Part shown: one piece after another, positions 43,145 through 52,355 of the stretch | Layout: each line of letters opens with the position of its first letter | Numbering within the stretch: position 1 is the first letter of the stretch | Assembly (NCBI RefSeq): GCF_004682055.1 | Contig: NZ_QUZU01000012.1 | Coordinates: forward strand, 1 to 64,000 | Source of the DNA: Pseudomonas kairouanensis | Lineage (GTDB): Bacteria; Pseudomonadota; Gammaproteobacteria; Pseudomonadales; Pseudomonadaceae | Length of the DNA stretch: 64,000 nt | Direction: 5' to 3' | Program-made: the position numbers and the translations under genes | The notes under the pieces: model-generated | The model's database searches: none | The model's input: the letters and a program-made list of their open reading frames with translations, nothing else | Told to the model about the DNA's origin: nothing

Positions 43145-44566
43145 TCACTCGGCTACCGAAGCAGCCACGCCAGACACCTGCTGTGCCCTGCGCTTGTTCT
43201 TGACCCAATAACACACCGCCATGAACGCCACCCATACCGGGATCGCGTACACCGACACCTGGATACCCGGGATCATCAGCATGATCACCAAGATAAACAC
43301 CACGAACGCCAGGCACACATAGTTGCCGTAGGGGTACCACAGCGCCTTGAACAACGGCACCTGGCCGGTGCGGTTCATGTGCTGGCGGAATTTGAAGTGG
43401 GAGAAGCTGATCATTGCCCAGTTGATCACCAGCGTGGCCACCACCAGGGACATCAGCAGCTCCAGCGCGTGTTGCGGGATCAGGTAGTTCATCAGCACCG
43501 CCACCAGCGTGATAGCGGCCGAAGCGAGGATGGAGCGTACCGGCACGCCGCGCTTGTCGATCTTGGCCAGCGCCTTGGGCGCATCGCCCTGCTCAGCCAT
43601 GCCCAGCAGCATGCGGCTGTTGCAGTAGGTGCCGCTGTTGTACACCGACAGCGCGGCGGTGAGCACCACAAAGTTGAGGATGTGCGCGGCGGTGTTGCTG
43701 CCCAGCATGGAGAACACCTGCACGAACGGGCTGCCGCTGTAGGCATCGCCGGAAGCGTTGAGGGTGGCCAGCAGGCTGTCCCATGGCGTCAACGACAGCA
43801 GCACCACCAGGGCGCCGATGTAGAAGATCAGGATGCGGTAGATCACCTGGTTGATCGCCTTGGGGATCACGGTGCGCGGTTGATCCGCTTCAGCTGCGGT
43901 AAAACCGAGCATTTCCAGGCCGCCGAAGGAGAACATGATGATCGCCATGGCCATCACCAAGCCGCCCACGCCGTGGGGGAAGAAGCCGCCGTGCTCCCAC
44001 AGGTTGCTCACCGAGGCTTGCGGGCCGCCGCTGCCGCTGACCAGCAGGTAGCTGCCCAAAGCGATCATGCCGACGATGGCCACCACCTTGATGATGGCAA
44101 ACCAGAACTCGGCCTCGCCGAACACTTTGACGTTGGCCAGGTTGATCAGGTTGATCAGCACGAAGAACGCGGCTGCCGAGACCCAGGTCGGGATCTCCGG
44201 CCACCAGTAGTGCACGTACTTGCCGACGGCCGTCAGCTCCGACATGCCCACCAGGATGTACAGGATCCAGCAGTTCCAGCCCGACAGGAAGCCAGCGAAC
44301 CCGCCCCAGTACTTGTGGGCAAAGTGGCTGAAGGAACCGGCGACCGGCTCTTCGACGATCATTTCGCCAAGCTGGCGCATGATCATGAAGGCGATAAAGC
44401 CGCAGATGGCGTAACCCAGGATCATCGACGGGCCGGCGGACTTGAGCACCCCGGCCGAGCCCAGGAACAGGCCGGTACCGATGGCGCCACCGAGGGCGAT
44501 CAACTGGATATGACGATTTTTCAGGCCGCGTTTCAGCTCGCCTGAAGGGGATTGGGGTCCACTCAT
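43145..44566 (-). CDS. aroP: AroP-type aromatic amino-acid permease
   Basis: A 473-residue APC-superfamily permease with about 12 helices. Opening ELKRGLKNRHIQLIALGGAI then GTGLFLGSAGVLKSAGP matches AroP/PheP. Other parts, such as MRQLGEMIVEEPVAGSFSHF and VYNSGTYCNSRMLLGMAEQG, are nearly as in E. coli AroP. It takes up Phe, Tyr or Trp with protons. The ATG at 44566 follows the AroP alignment; an upstream one at 44584 is possible. Exact substrate order is not shown by sequence. Confidence 0.88.
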   Translation of the reverse strand: MSGPQSPSGELKRGLKNRHIQLIALGGAIGTGLFLGSAGVLKSAGPSMILGYAICGFIAFMIMRQLGEMIVEEPVAGSFSHFAHKYWGGFAGFLSGWNCWILYILVGMSELTAVGKYVHYWWPEIPTWVSAAAFFVLINLINLANVKVFGEAEFWFAIIKVVAIVGMIALGSYLLVSGSGGPQASVSNLWEHGGFFPHGVGGLVMAMAIIMFSFGGLEMLGFTAAEADQPRTVIPKAINQVIYRILIFYIGALVVLLSLTPWDSLLATLNASGDAYSGSPFVQVFSMLGSNTAAHILNFVVLTAALSVYNSGTYCNSRMLLGMAEQGDAPKALAKIDKRGVPVRSILASAAITLVAVLMNYLIPQHALELLMSLVVATLVINWAMISFSHFKFRQHMNRTGQVPLFKALWYPYGNYVCLAFVVFILVIMLMIPGIQVSVYAIPVWVAFMAVCYWVKNKRRAQQVSGVAASVAE

Positions 44567-44986
44567 GAAAGGGGTCTCACGCAAGGTTTGATGATGTTGA
44601 ATGCATGTGGCTAGCTCGAATCAAGACTCAAGCAGCGCCGCTCAAACCCCAGCGCAGGCACCAGGAGTACAGCGTGTTTCTAAGGGTCATGCGTCACCTG
44701 TTTGTTTTTATCTGTGACGAAATCGAACCCGCCAGGCTCGTGGCCAGGCGGAGTGATCAGGGAAGGTAAACCCTGGGTCTTGGCCTTTTGCGTGGGTACG
44801 CAAGGGGGGTCACAGTAAAACGCGGCGGATTGTACACGCTGGAAAGCTTAAGGCCGAGCGTTGTCGTCGCGGGATGAAACTGTCAGGTAATCCTTACAGC
44901 CTTCCCCACATCAATAAACACGCCACGCATTCGTAAACTTTTCATTACAGCCTGGAATATTGGCTTTACAGACACTGGAGATCCAC
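44567..44986. other. upstream region of aroP, no gene seen
   Basis: 420 bp between the aroP start and the next REPIN. I see no coding frame with normal codon bias and no clear TyrR box (TGTAAA-N6-TTTACA). The promoter of aroP must be here. Confidence 0.5.
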
Positions 44987-45077
44987 TGTGGGAGCGGGCT
45001 TGCTCGCGAATGCGGTGGGTCAGTTGAAATATCGGTGACTGACACACCGCATTCGCGAGCAAGCCCGCTCCCACATT
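44987..45077. repeat. REPIN (class A)
   Basis: Arms GGGAGCGGGCTTGCTCGCGA and complement with an inner ATGCGGTGGGTCAG / CTGACACACCGCAT pair. Lies 21 bp from the rluB terminator. Confidence 0.95.
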
Positions 45078-45097
45078 TTTTGACCGTATTCCAATGC

Positions 45098-45131
45098 AAA
45101 AAAAAACGCCAACCCGAAGGTTGGCGTTTTT
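45098..45131 (-). terminator. rluB terminator
   Basis: The stem CGCCAACC-CGAA-GGTTGGCG is followed on the minus strand by nine T. Confidence 0.9.
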
Positions 45132-45148
45132 AGGCAGCGCTTAACAAA

Positions 45149-46360
45149 TCACTGCGGCTTCTTGCGACCAAAACCCGGACGCTGACCCGAACCGGCCGGG
45201 GCGCCACGGCGCTTGCCCGACGGCTCGTCCGCGACCAGTTTCGGGCCAGGGCGTTTGTTGGCCGCTGGCTTGGCTGGACGCTTGGTGCTGGCGTTGTCAG
45301 CCGGGCGGTCGGCCTCACCACGGTTGCTGCGACCACCGGCCGGGGCCGGACGTGGCGCGCGTGGAGCACGTTCGCCTTCCTGACGGGACGGCGCGGTTGG
45401 GCGGCGCTCGCCTTCGATCTGCGGCTCGCGGGAGATACGACCGCCAGTTGCCGGTGCATTCAGCGCCGGGCGCAGGGTGCGGGCAACCCGCTCGGTACGC
45501 GCCACAGGGCGGGACGATTTACGCTGCATACGCTCAAGCTTGTCTTTGCTCTTGGCGTTCATCTGCGGCATCGCGACCGGCGTCAGGCCGACTTCGGCAC
45601 TGAGGATGTCGACTTCGTACTGGCTCATTTCACGCCAGCGGCCCATCGGCAGGTCGGAGTTGAGGAACACCGGGCCGAAACGCACGCGCTTCAGACGGCT
45701 GACCACCAGGCCCTGGGACTCCCACAAGCGACGTACTTCACGGTTGCGACCTTCCATCACCACGCAGTGGTACCAGTGGTTGAAACCTTCGCCGCCTGGT
45801 GCCTGTTTGATGTCGGTGAACTTGGCCGGGCCGTCTTCCAGCACTACGCCGGCCTTGAGGCGCTCGATCATTTCGTCATCGACTTCGCCACGCACACGTA
45901 CCGCGTATTCACGGTCCATCTCGTACGAAGGGTGCATCAGGCGGTTGGCCAGCTCACCGTCGGTGGTGAACATCAGCAAGCCGGTGGTGTTGATGTCCAG
46001 GCGACCGATGTTGATCCAGCGGCCTTCTTTGGGCTTGGGCATCTTGTCGAACACGGTCGGACGGCCTTCTGGGTCGTCACGGGTGCAGATCTCGCCATCG
46101 GGCTTGTTGTACATGATCACGCGGCGCACCGATTCGGCGGCCTCTTCACGCTTGATGACCTTGCCATCAATGGTGATTGCATCGTGCAGGTCGACGCGCT
46201 GGCCGAGGGTAGCCTCGACGCCGTTGACCTTGATGCGCTTCTGGGTGATCCAGGCTTCGACGTCGCGGCGCGAGCCCACGCCGATACGCGCCAGCACCTT
46301 TTGCAGTTTTTCGCCTGCTGGGCCGATTTCCTGGCTGTCGTTCTGGTCTTTGTCGTTCAT
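45149..46360 (-). CDS. rluB: 23S rRNA pseudouridine(2605) synthase RluB with long basic tail
   Basis: A 403-residue enzyme that makes pseudouridine in 23S rRNA. An S4 RNA-binding domain (about 18-75: GEKLQKVLARIGVGSRRDVE) precedes the catalytic domain, where the active Asp122 lies in IGRLDINTTGLL. Residues about 265-403 are an Arg/Pro/Lys/Ala-rich tail, longer than in E. coli RluB, likely disordered and RNA-binding. Start ATG 46360 has GGGAGG upstream. It lies downstream of the scpA/scpB genes, in the same direction; a REPIN of 90 bp sits between, as the bacterial order often shows. Confidence 0.95.
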   Translation of the reverse strand: MNDKDQNDSQEIGPAGEKLQKVLARIGVGSRRDVEAWITQKRIKVNGVEATLGQRVDLHDAITIDGKVIKREEAAESVRRVIMYNKPDGEICTRDDPEGRPTVFDKMPKPKEGRWINIGRLDINTTGLLMFTTDGELANRLMHPSYEMDREYAVRVRGEVDDEMIERLKAGVVLEDGPAKFTDIKQAPGGEGFNHWYHCVVMEGRNREVRRLWESQGLVVSRLKRVRFGPVFLNSDLPMGRWREMSQYEVDILSAEVGLTPVAMPQMNAKSKDKLERMQRKSSRPVARTERVARTLRPALNAPATGGRISREPQIEGERRPTAPSRQEGERAPRAPRPAPAGGRSNRGEADRPADNASTKRPAKPAANKRPGPKLVADEPSGKRRGAPAGSGQRPGFGRKKPQ

Positions 46361-46543
46361 CTTAAGCACCTCCCGGTGGGTCGATTCAGGCGTGGCCTGA
46401 AGAGTGTTGAAAGCGGGGTCTTGGCCGAAGAGGTCGGCGAAGGGTCGCGAATCATACGCGCATGGCGCGCGTTGCGCATCAGAGAGTAGTTGATAAAGGT
46501 GCAGTCATTGGTTTTTCCGCCGACCGGCAGCAACACACATCAA

Positions 46544-46635
46544 AATGTGGGAGCGGGCTTGCTCGCGAATGCGGTGGATCAGTCGCCATCTCCGGTGACT
46601 GACACTCCGCTTTCGCGAGCAAGCCCGCTCCCACA
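46544..46635. repeat. REPIN (class A)
   Basis: Arms GGGAGCGGGCTTGCTCGCGA and TCGCGAGCAAGCCCGCTCCC, inner pair TGCGGTGGATCAGTC / GACTGACACTCCGC. Between rluB and scpB. Confidence 0.95.
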
Positions 46636-46665
46636 GGGGGGTTCAGCAGTGTTTGTGGGATTTGG

Positions 46666-47583
46666 TCAGTCTTCGAATTCGCGGCGTTCAGCTTCGATGG
46701 CCTCAGCCAATGCGCGGGCTTCGGCTTCTTCGTCGCTCAGGGCAGGCTGTTCTAGCGCGGCGACGGCAGCCAGGAGTTTTTCGCGGGCTTCGGCCACGCC
46801 AAGGATGTCTTCCTCAGGTTCGGGCTCAGGCTCAGTGTTTTCCTGGGTTTGCTCCGGTTCGGCAGCACCATCACGCAGCAAATCATCAAAATCGGTCTTG
46901 ATGCCCTGCTCCATGTCATCCAATTCCAGCAACAACGTGTGGAAGCTGGTTTCGTCCTTCGGCTCCTCCGGCTCGGCACTGGCATCGGCGAGTTCCTGCA
47001 AACCTGCTGGCACCGGCGCATCGTCGAAGTCGAGCACCGGCTCGGCTTCCATCTCGCGCAGTTCCGCCAGCGGCGGCAAATCGTCGAGGTTTTTCAGGTT
47101 GAAGTGGTCGAGGAACACCTTGGTGGTGGCGAACATCGCCGGTTTGCCAGGCACGTCGCGGTAGCCGACGATGCGGATCCACTCGCGCTCCAGCAGCGTC
47201 TTGACGATATGGCTGTTGACCGCCACGCCGCGCACGTCTTCGATTTCACCCCGGGTGATCGGTTGGCGATAGGCAATCAGCGCCATGGTTTCCAGCATCG
47301 CCCGTGAATAACGCTGTGGGCGCTCTTCCCACAGACGGCCCACCCACGGGGAAAACTTCTCACGGATCTGCAGGCGATAACCCGACGCCACTTCCCGCAG
47401 TTCAAAGGCGCGGCCGTCGCAGGACTTGCGCAAAATCTCCAAGGCCTTCTTGAACACCGGCGGCTCAGGGCGCTCGGCTTCTTCAAAGAGTTCAAACAGG
47501 CGCTCCAGGGATTGAGGCTTGCCCGAAGCCAGGAGAAAGGCCTCCAGCAGCGGCGCCAGTTCGCGAGGTTCAGTCAGATTCAT
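46666..47583 (-). CDS. scpB: segregation and condensation protein ScpB, with acidic C-terminal extension
   Basis: A 305-residue kleisin-associated protein that joins SMC and ScpA in the MukB-free condensin. The winged-helix part (about residues 1-180) includes GYRLQIREKFSPWV and ETMALIAYRQPITRGEIEDV, the family core. Residues about 185-305 are strongly acidic (many Glu/Asp), an extension not in short ScpB. The stop is 30 bp after the REPIN. Just upstream is scpA with 12 bp between; the two are probably cotranscribed. Confidence 0.95.
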   Translation of the reverse strand: MNLTEPRELAPLLEAFLLASGKPQSLERLFELFEEAERPEPPVFKKALEILRKSCDGRAFELREVASGYRLQIREKFSPWVGRLWEERPQRYSRAMLETMALIAYRQPITRGEIEDVRGVAVNSHIVKTLLEREWIRIVGYRDVPGKPAMFATTKVFLDHFNLKNLDDLPPLAELREMEAEPVLDFDDAPVPAGLQELADASAEPEEPKDETSFHTLLLELDDMEQGIKTDFDDLLRDGAAEPEQTQENTEPEPEPEEDILGVAEAREKLLAAVAALEQPALSDEEAEARALAEAIEAERREFED

Positions 47584-47595
47584 CGATTCAGCTCT

Positions 47596-48414
47596 TTATT
47601 CGGCTCGCGCCCGCACATGGATAGCCGCAAAAGGCTCATTCTGGACCAGCTCGACCAAGGACTCCTTGACCAGTTCAAGGATTGCCATAAAGGTCACCAC
47701 CACCCCAAGGCGCCCCTCTTCTTTGGTGAACAGCTCGACAAACGGCACAAAGCCGCCGCCCTTGAGGCGCTCCAGCACATCGCTCATGCGCTCGCGGGTA
47801 GACAGCGCCTCGCGGCTGACCTGGTGGCTTTCAAACATATCGCCACGGCGCAGCACCTCGGCCATGGACATCAGCAATTCTTCCAGGCTCACGTCCGGCA
47901 GCAACTTGCGCGCACGGGCCTCAGGGGCATCGAGCTTGGGTACCACCACATCACGCCCCACGCGGCTCAAGCCGTCGATGCCTTCGGCGGCAGCCTTGAA
48001 GCGTTCGTATTCCTGCAGGCGGCGGATCAGTTCGGCGCGGGGGTCGTCCTCTTCGGCTTCAACCGTTTCCGAGCGCGGCAGCAGCATGCGTGACTTGATC
48101 TCGGCGAGCATGGCGGCCATCACCAGGTACTCGGCGGCCAATTCAAGGCGAACCGACTGCATCAGCTCCACGTAGCCCATGTACTGGCGGGTGATTTCCG
48201 CCACCGGAATGTCGAGGATGTTGATGTTTTGCTTGCGGATCAGGTACAGCAGCAAGTCCAGCGGGCCTTCGAACGCCTCAAGGAACACCTCCAGCGCATC
48301 CGGCGGGATGTACAAGTCCAGGGGCATTTCCAGTACGGCCTGGCCGTACACCATGGCAAAGGGCAGTTCTTGCTGGGCGCCGGCCTGGCTGTCGACGGTT
48401 TCCACGGCAGACAT
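47596..48414 (-). CDS. scpA: segregation and condensation protein ScpA
   Basis: The kleisin subunit, 272 residues, bridging SMC heads. Family landmarks are FEGPLDLLLYLIRKQNINIL (about 48-67), then QYMGYVELMQSVRLELAAEY and AAMLAEIKSRMLLPR. The C-terminal winged helix includes EGRLGVVVTFMAILELVKES. It has a normal length and follows yciO: the start of scpA and the stop of yciO abut (48414 and 48415), so the genes are coupled in one unit. Confidence 0.96.
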   Translation of the reverse strand: MSAVETVDSQAGAQQELPFAMVYGQAVLEMPLDLYIPPDALEVFLEAFEGPLDLLLYLIRKQNINILDIPVAEITRQYMGYVELMQSVRLELAAEYLVMAAMLAEIKSRMLLPRSETVEAEEDDPRAELIRRLQEYERFKAAAEGIDGLSRVGRDVVVPKLDAPEARARKLLPDVSLEELLMSMAEVLRRGDMFESHQVSREALSTRERMSDVLERLKGGGFVPFVELFTKEEGRLGVVVTFMAILELVKESLVELVQNEPFAAIHVRARAE

Positions 48415-49044
48415 TCAGGCCTCGACCATGAACGGGGCCGGGTCACCGCAACCCACGCGGATGACTTCAGGCTCGCCGTCGGCCAGGTTGATCACGGTGG
48501 AGGCTTTGTTGCCGCCGTAGCCGCCATCAATGATCAGGTCGACCTGTTTTTCCAGGAGTTGACGCATTTCATAGGGGTCGTAGAGCGGCTCGGTTTCACC
48601 GGGCAAAATCAGCGACACACTCATCAGCGGCTCACCCAGCTCGGCCAACAACGCCAATGCGATGGGATGTTCCGGCACGCGCAGGCCAATGGTGCGTTTC
48701 TTGGGGTGCAGCAACAGGCGCGGCACTTCGCGGGTGGCGTTGAGAATAAAGGTATACGGCCCCGGCGTGTGGGCCTTGAGCAGGCGGAAGGTGCCGGTGT
48801 CGACCTTGGCGAACAGCCCCAGTTGGGACAGGTCGCTGCAAATCAGGGCGAAGTTGTGGTTCTTGTCCAGTTCCCGCAGGCGTCTTACACGCTCCACCGC
48901 TCCCTTGTCGCCGATCTGGCAGCCAATGGCGTAGGACGAATCCGTTGGGTAGATCACCACGCCACCGGCGCGAATAATCTCCACGGCCTGTTTGATCAGG
49001 CGTGCCTGGGGGTTCTCCGGATGAATCTGGAAGAATTGACTCAC
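48415..49044 (-). CDS. yciO: YciO, Sua5/YrdC-family protein
   Basis: A 209-residue protein related to the threonylcarbamoyl-AMP synthase TsaC. The start is GTG at 49044 with AGG upstream; VSQFFQIHPENPQARLI aligns with E. coli YciO (MSQFF...). A longer frame goes through the preceding gene and is not used. Blocks GGVVIYPTDSSYAIGC and HTPGPYTFILNATREVP are the substrate site; the protein binds RNA or ATP-like ligands, but YciO lacks full activity in vitro in E. coli. Part of the rnm-yciO-scpA-scpB run. Confidence 0.92.
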   Translation of the reverse strand: MSQFFQIHPENPQARLIKQAVEIIRAGGVVIYPTDSSYAIGCQIGDKGAVERVRRLRELDKNHNFALICSDLSQLGLFAKVDTGTFRLLKAHTPGPYTFILNATREVPRLLLHPKKRTIGLRVPEHPIALALLAELGEPLMSVSLILPGETEPLYDPYEMRQLLEKQVDLIIDGGYGGNKASTVINLADGEPEVIRVGCGDPAPFMVEA

Positions 49045-49057
49045 GTGTTCTACCTGT

Positions 49058-49921
49058 TCAGACGGTGGCAGTAATGGGGTCATGCTTGAATCGCCCTGAT
49101 AAAAGCGGCAGGTCTTCAGGTACCTGGCGATATTCGCCGATTTCGGACCACCCACCTGGACCATGAAAATCACTGCCGGCGCTGACCAGCAGACCAAATT
49201 CGCGGGCAAGAATCGCCAGGCTGCCGACCTGTTCGGCGGGCTGGTGCCCGTTGACCACTTCGATTGCGTGGCCTCCCGCTCCAATATAGTCGCTGATCAG
49301 CTTGCGACGCTTGCTGCGGGTGAAATCGTAATGCCAGGGGTGGGCCAAGCTGACCCAGGCCCCGGAGGCCCGCAGGGTCTCGACGGTGTCTTCCAGGGTC
49401 GGCCAGTGTTGCTTCACATCGCCCAACTTACCGGCGCCCAGCCATTTGCGGAAGGCTTCGGCGCGATCCTTGACGAAACCTTCACGCACCATCCAATCGG
49501 CAAAGTGCGGCCGGGCCGGGGCGTTGCCGCTGTCGCCCAGTTCCTGCTGAATGGCGCGGGCCCCGTCGAGGGCGTTGGGCATGCCCTTGAGGCTGAGCTT
49601 GCGGCTGATTTCTTCAGAGCGCAGCCAGCGGCCGTCATGCAACGCCGCGATGGCCGCCACCAGCGGTGCAGCGGTTTGATCGAAACCGTAGCCAAGCACA
49701 TGGATGGTGGCGCCGCCCCAGGTGCAGGACAATTCCACACCGTTGACCAGCTGCATGCCAAGGGCCTGGGCCGCTGTGCGGGCTTCATCGAGGCCTTCGA
49801 GGGTGTCGTGGTCGGTCAACGCCAGGACTCGCACGCCTTTTTCAAACGCACGCGCAACCAGTACCGCGGGCGCCAGGGCGCCGTCGGAGGCCGTGCTGTG
49901 GCAGTGCAAATCAACATTCAC
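49058..49921 (-). CDS. rnm: PHP-domain 5'-3' exoribonuclease (RNase AM/YciV type)
   Basis: A 287-residue PHP-family phosphoesterase. Starting at the GTG at 49921 (with GAGG upstream) it begins VNVDLHCHSTASDG, the metal-binding His-x-His. Further metal ligands are in ALTDHDTLEG, GVELSCTW, SLAHPWHYD and SAGSDFHGPG. The E. coli relative digests nucleoside 3',5'-bisphosphates and trims 5S, 16S and 23S rRNA 5' ends. A longer TTG start at 49963 is possible but lacks a good site. Divergent from yciB. Confidence 0.9.
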   Translation of the reverse strand: MNVDLHCHSTASDGALAPAVLVARAFEKGVRVLALTDHDTLEGLDEARTAAQALGMQLVNGVELSCTWGGATIHVLGYGFDQTAAPLVAAIAALHDGRWLRSEEISRKLSLKGMPNALDGARAIQQELGDSGNAPARPHFADWMVREGFVKDRAEAFRKWLGAGKLGDVKQHWPTLEDTVETLRASGAWVSLAHPWHYDFTRSKRRKLISDYIGAGGHAIEVVNGHQPAEQVGSLAILAREFGLLVSAGSDFHGPGGWSEIGEYRQVPEDLPLLSGRFKHDPITATV

Positions 49922-50008
49922 GGGAGTGTGTAACCTCAAGTCAGCTGGCGCTTTCGCTACCAAGGATGTTTGTTATTATGCCGCCACATCCGGCTTCTGG
50001 CTCTTACT

Positions 50009-50605
50009 GTGAAACAATTCATCGACTTCATCCCGCTGTTGCTGTTTTTCATCGTTTATAAACTCGACCCCAGGGTCATCGATGTAGCAGGTCATGAGCT
50101 GACGTTCGGGGGCATCTACAGCGCCACCGCCGTGCTTATCATCAGCTCCGTGGTGGTCTACGGCGCCATCTTCATCTCCCAGCGCAAACTGGAAAAAAGC
50201 CAATGGCTGACCCTGGTCGCGTGCCTGGTCTTCGGCAGCCTCACCCTGGCCTTCCACAGCGAAACCTTCCTCAAGTGGAAGGCCCCGGTGGTGAACTGGC
50301 TGTTCGCCCTGGCGTTCATCGGCAGCCACTTCATCGGCGACCGCCTGCTGATCAAGCGGATCATGGGCCATGCGCTTACCCTGCCAGAGCCGGTCTGGAC
50401 CCGCCTGAACGTGGCCTGGATCATCTTTTTCATCTTCTGCGGCGCCGCCAACCTGTTCGTGGCGTTCACGTTCCAGAGCTACTGGGTCGACTTCAAGGTG
50501 TTCGGCAGCCTGGGCATGACCGTATTGTTCCTGGTCGGCCAGGGTATCTACCTGTCGCGCCACCTGCATGACACTGACCCTACCACGCCAAAAACCGAGG
50601 ACTGA
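50009..50605 (+). CDS. yciB: YciB/IspZ inner-membrane septation protein
   Basis: A 198-residue membrane protein, GTG start at 50009 ([20 protein letters not shown], matching E. coli YciB). About five helices are visible, with the conserved [20 protein letters not shown] and [20 protein letters not shown]. It helps keep the cell envelope and septum intact. The ATG used by the longer frame at 49970 would lie too far upstream and adds a non-homologous leader. It is followed 1 bp later by the yciI gene. Confidence 0.94.
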   Translation: MKQFIDFIPLLLFFIVYKLDPRVIDVAGHELTFGGIYSATAVLIISSVVVYGAIFISQRKLEKSQWLTLVACLVFGSLTLAFHSETFLKWKAPVVNWLFALAFIGSHFIGDRLLIKRIMGHALTLPEPVWTRLNVAWIIFFIFCGAANLFVAFTFQSYWVDFKVFGSLGMTVLFLVGQGIYLSRHLHDTDPTTPKTED

Positions 50606-50606
50606 C

Positions 50607-50906
50607 ATGCTCTACGCCATTTATGCCACCGACGTTGCCAATTCCCTGGAAAAACGCCTCAGCGTGCGCCCGGCCCACGTCGAGCGTCTCAAGCAACTGC
50701 AAGCCGAAGGCCGTATCGTCCTGGCGGGCCCGCTCCCGGCCGTGGAGAGCAATGACCCGGGCGATGCCGGTTTCACCGGTAGCCTGATCGTCGCCGAGTT
50801 CGCCTCCCTGGCCGATGCCCAAGCCTGGGCCAAGGCTGATCCGTATGTAGCGGCCGGCGTCTACGCCGATGTCGTGATCAAGCCGTTCAAGCAAGTCCTG
50901 CCCTGA
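50607..50906 (+). CDS. yciI: YciI family protein
   Basis: A 99-residue ferredoxin-like small protein. The start [20 protein letters not shown] is near that of E. coli YciI, and the family His-Asp pair is represented by [11 protein letters not shown] and [12 protein letters not shown]. YciI-like proteins may be hydrolases or dehalogenases; function is not shown. Its ATG at 50607 overlaps closely with the end of yciB, so the two are coupled. Confidence 0.92.
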   Translation: MLYAIYATDVANSLEKRLSVRPAHVERLKQLQAEGRIVLAGPLPAVESNDPGDAGFTGSLIVAEFASLADAQAWAKADPYVAAGVYADVVIKPFKQVLP

Positions 50907-51013
50907 CCCTGGGATGTGTCGAACCTATTACGTTCGGCACACTCCTAATTGCTCATTATTCTCGGTAACCTGCCGACAACGATCTGAATATTCGTGTGGA
51001 ATCAGGAGTTCCG

Positions 51014-51421
51014 ATGCGCTTACGTCAGTTGTGTCTGTTGGCAGTGTTAACGATCGGGGCTACGGCCCACGCTGAAGAAACCCCGAACACCGGCAATTCC
51101 ACGCCCCTGTCGTTGAGTGCGGGTAGCCAGATCACAGAATTGCAGCAACGTTTGAAAGAAAGCGAACGCCAGCGCGAAGAACTGAGCAAACAACTGCACA
51201 GCGCAGAGGCCAGCCGCGAAAGCGCCCAATTGAGTCGCCTTCGCCAAGAGAACCAACGCCTGGCCCAGCAACTCAAAGAAACGCAGGGCGGTGCCTTGAC
51301 CCGCTGGCTGACCGAGCAACAACAATGGTTTGTCACCGGCGGCGCCGTCGCACTGATCGCCTTGCTGTGCGGGATCTTCGCCAGCGGTGGGCACCGTCGC
51401 CGTCGACAATGGCTAAATTGA
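51014..51421 (+). CDS. exported coiled-coil membrane protein
   Basis: A 135-residue protein: signal peptide MRLRQLCLLAVLTIGATAHA, a central coiled coil (about residues 38-85, LQQRLKESERQREELSKQLH), and a C-terminal membrane helix (WFVTGGAVALIALLCGIFAS) with a basic end (HRRRRQW). Resembles the C-terminal part of the SH3-coil-TM proteins (TIGR04211) but lacks the SH3 domain. CAGGAG precedes the ATG. It lies 7 bp before the cpxR-type gene and may belong to that operon. Confidence 0.75.
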   Translation: MRLRQLCLLAVLTIGATAHAEETPNTGNSTPLSLSAGSQITELQQRLKESERQREELSKQLHSAEASRESAQLSRLRQENQRLAQQLKETQGGALTRWLTEQQQWFVTGGAVALIALLCGIFASGGHRRRRQWLN

Positions 51422-51428
51422 GTGAGTC

Positions 51429-52106
51429 ATGAGCGAGCTGTTACTGATAGATGATGACCAGGAGCTCTGCGAGCTGCTGACCAGTTGGTTGAGCCAGGAA
51501 GGTTTCCAGGTGCGCGCCTGCCATGACGGCTTGAGCGCGCGCAAAGCCCTGGCCGACAGTGCACCCGCCGCCGTGGTGCTCGACGTGATGCTGCCCGACG
51601 GCAGTGGCCTGGAGCTGCTCAAGCAACTGCGCAACGACCACCCGGAGCTGCCAGTGCTGATGCTGTCGGCCCGTGGCGAACCACTGGACCGTATCCTCGG
51701 CCTGGAACTGGGCGCTGACGACTACCTGGCCAAGCCCTGCGACCCACGGGAGCTGACCGCCCGCCTGCGCGCCGTGTTGCGCCGCAGCCATCCGGCGGCA
51801 GTGTCGACACAGCTTGAGCTGGGTGATTTGTGCTTCAGCCCGCAGCGCGGGGTGGTCAGCATCGATGAACAGGAGTTCACCCTGACCGTTTCCGAAAGCC
51901 GCCTGCTGGAAGCCTTGCTGCGCCAACCTGGCGAGCCTCTGGATAAACAGGAACTGGCGCAGATCGCCCTGGGTCGCAAGCTGACCCTATACGACCGCAG
52001 CCTCGACATGCACGTCAGCAACCTGCGCAAAAAGATCGGCCCGCACCCCGATGGTCGGCCACGTATCGTCGCGTTGCGCAGCCGTGGTTACTACTACAGC
52101 CTCTAA
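51429..52106 (+). CDS. cpxR: OmpR-family response regulator, CpxR-like
   Basis: A 225-residue two-component regulator. The receiver domain (1-120) has acidic pocket Asp9-Asp10, phospho-acceptor Asp52 (VVLDVMLPDGSG) and Lys102 (YLAKPCDP). The C-terminal winged helix (about 130-225) ends RKIGPHPDGRPRIVALRSRG. The set CpxR, a small Spy-type protein and CpxA, in this order, is the Pseudomonas envelope-stress system. The kinase gene is 785 bp downstream. Confidence 0.92.
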   Translation: MSELLLIDDDQELCELLTSWLSQEGFQVRACHDGLSARKALADSAPAAVVLDVMLPDGSGLELLKQLRNDHPELPVLMLSARGEPLDRILGLELGADDYLAKPCDPRELTARLRAVLRRSHPAAVSTQLELGDLCFSPQRGVVSIDEQEFTLTVSESRLLEALLRQPGEPLDKQELAQIALGRKLTLYDRSLDMHVSNLRKKIGPHPDGRPRIVALRSRGYYYSL

Positions 52107-52121
52107 GCCACCACCGATCCA

Positions 52122-52213
52122 TGTGGGAGCGGGCTTGCTCGCGAACGCGGTGGACCAGCTGCATATCCATCGACTGACACGCCGCATTCGCGAGCAAGCC
52201 CGCTCCCACATTT
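52122..52213. repeat. REPIN (class A)
   Basis: Arms GGGAGCGGGCTTGCTCGCGA and complement, inside the Cpx block between cpxR and the Spy/CpxP gene. Confidence 0.95.
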
Positions 52214-52355
52214 GATCGATTGGGCCTCAAGGCTTTTGTCAGCCTCGATCAAAACCGTCTTTACCCAAGCTTTACGCTCCCCTGACTGCCGCTGACCTTC
52301 TTCTGCGTAATCTACTCACATCCGGACTCACCGGAATAGAGACAGGAGAATCACC

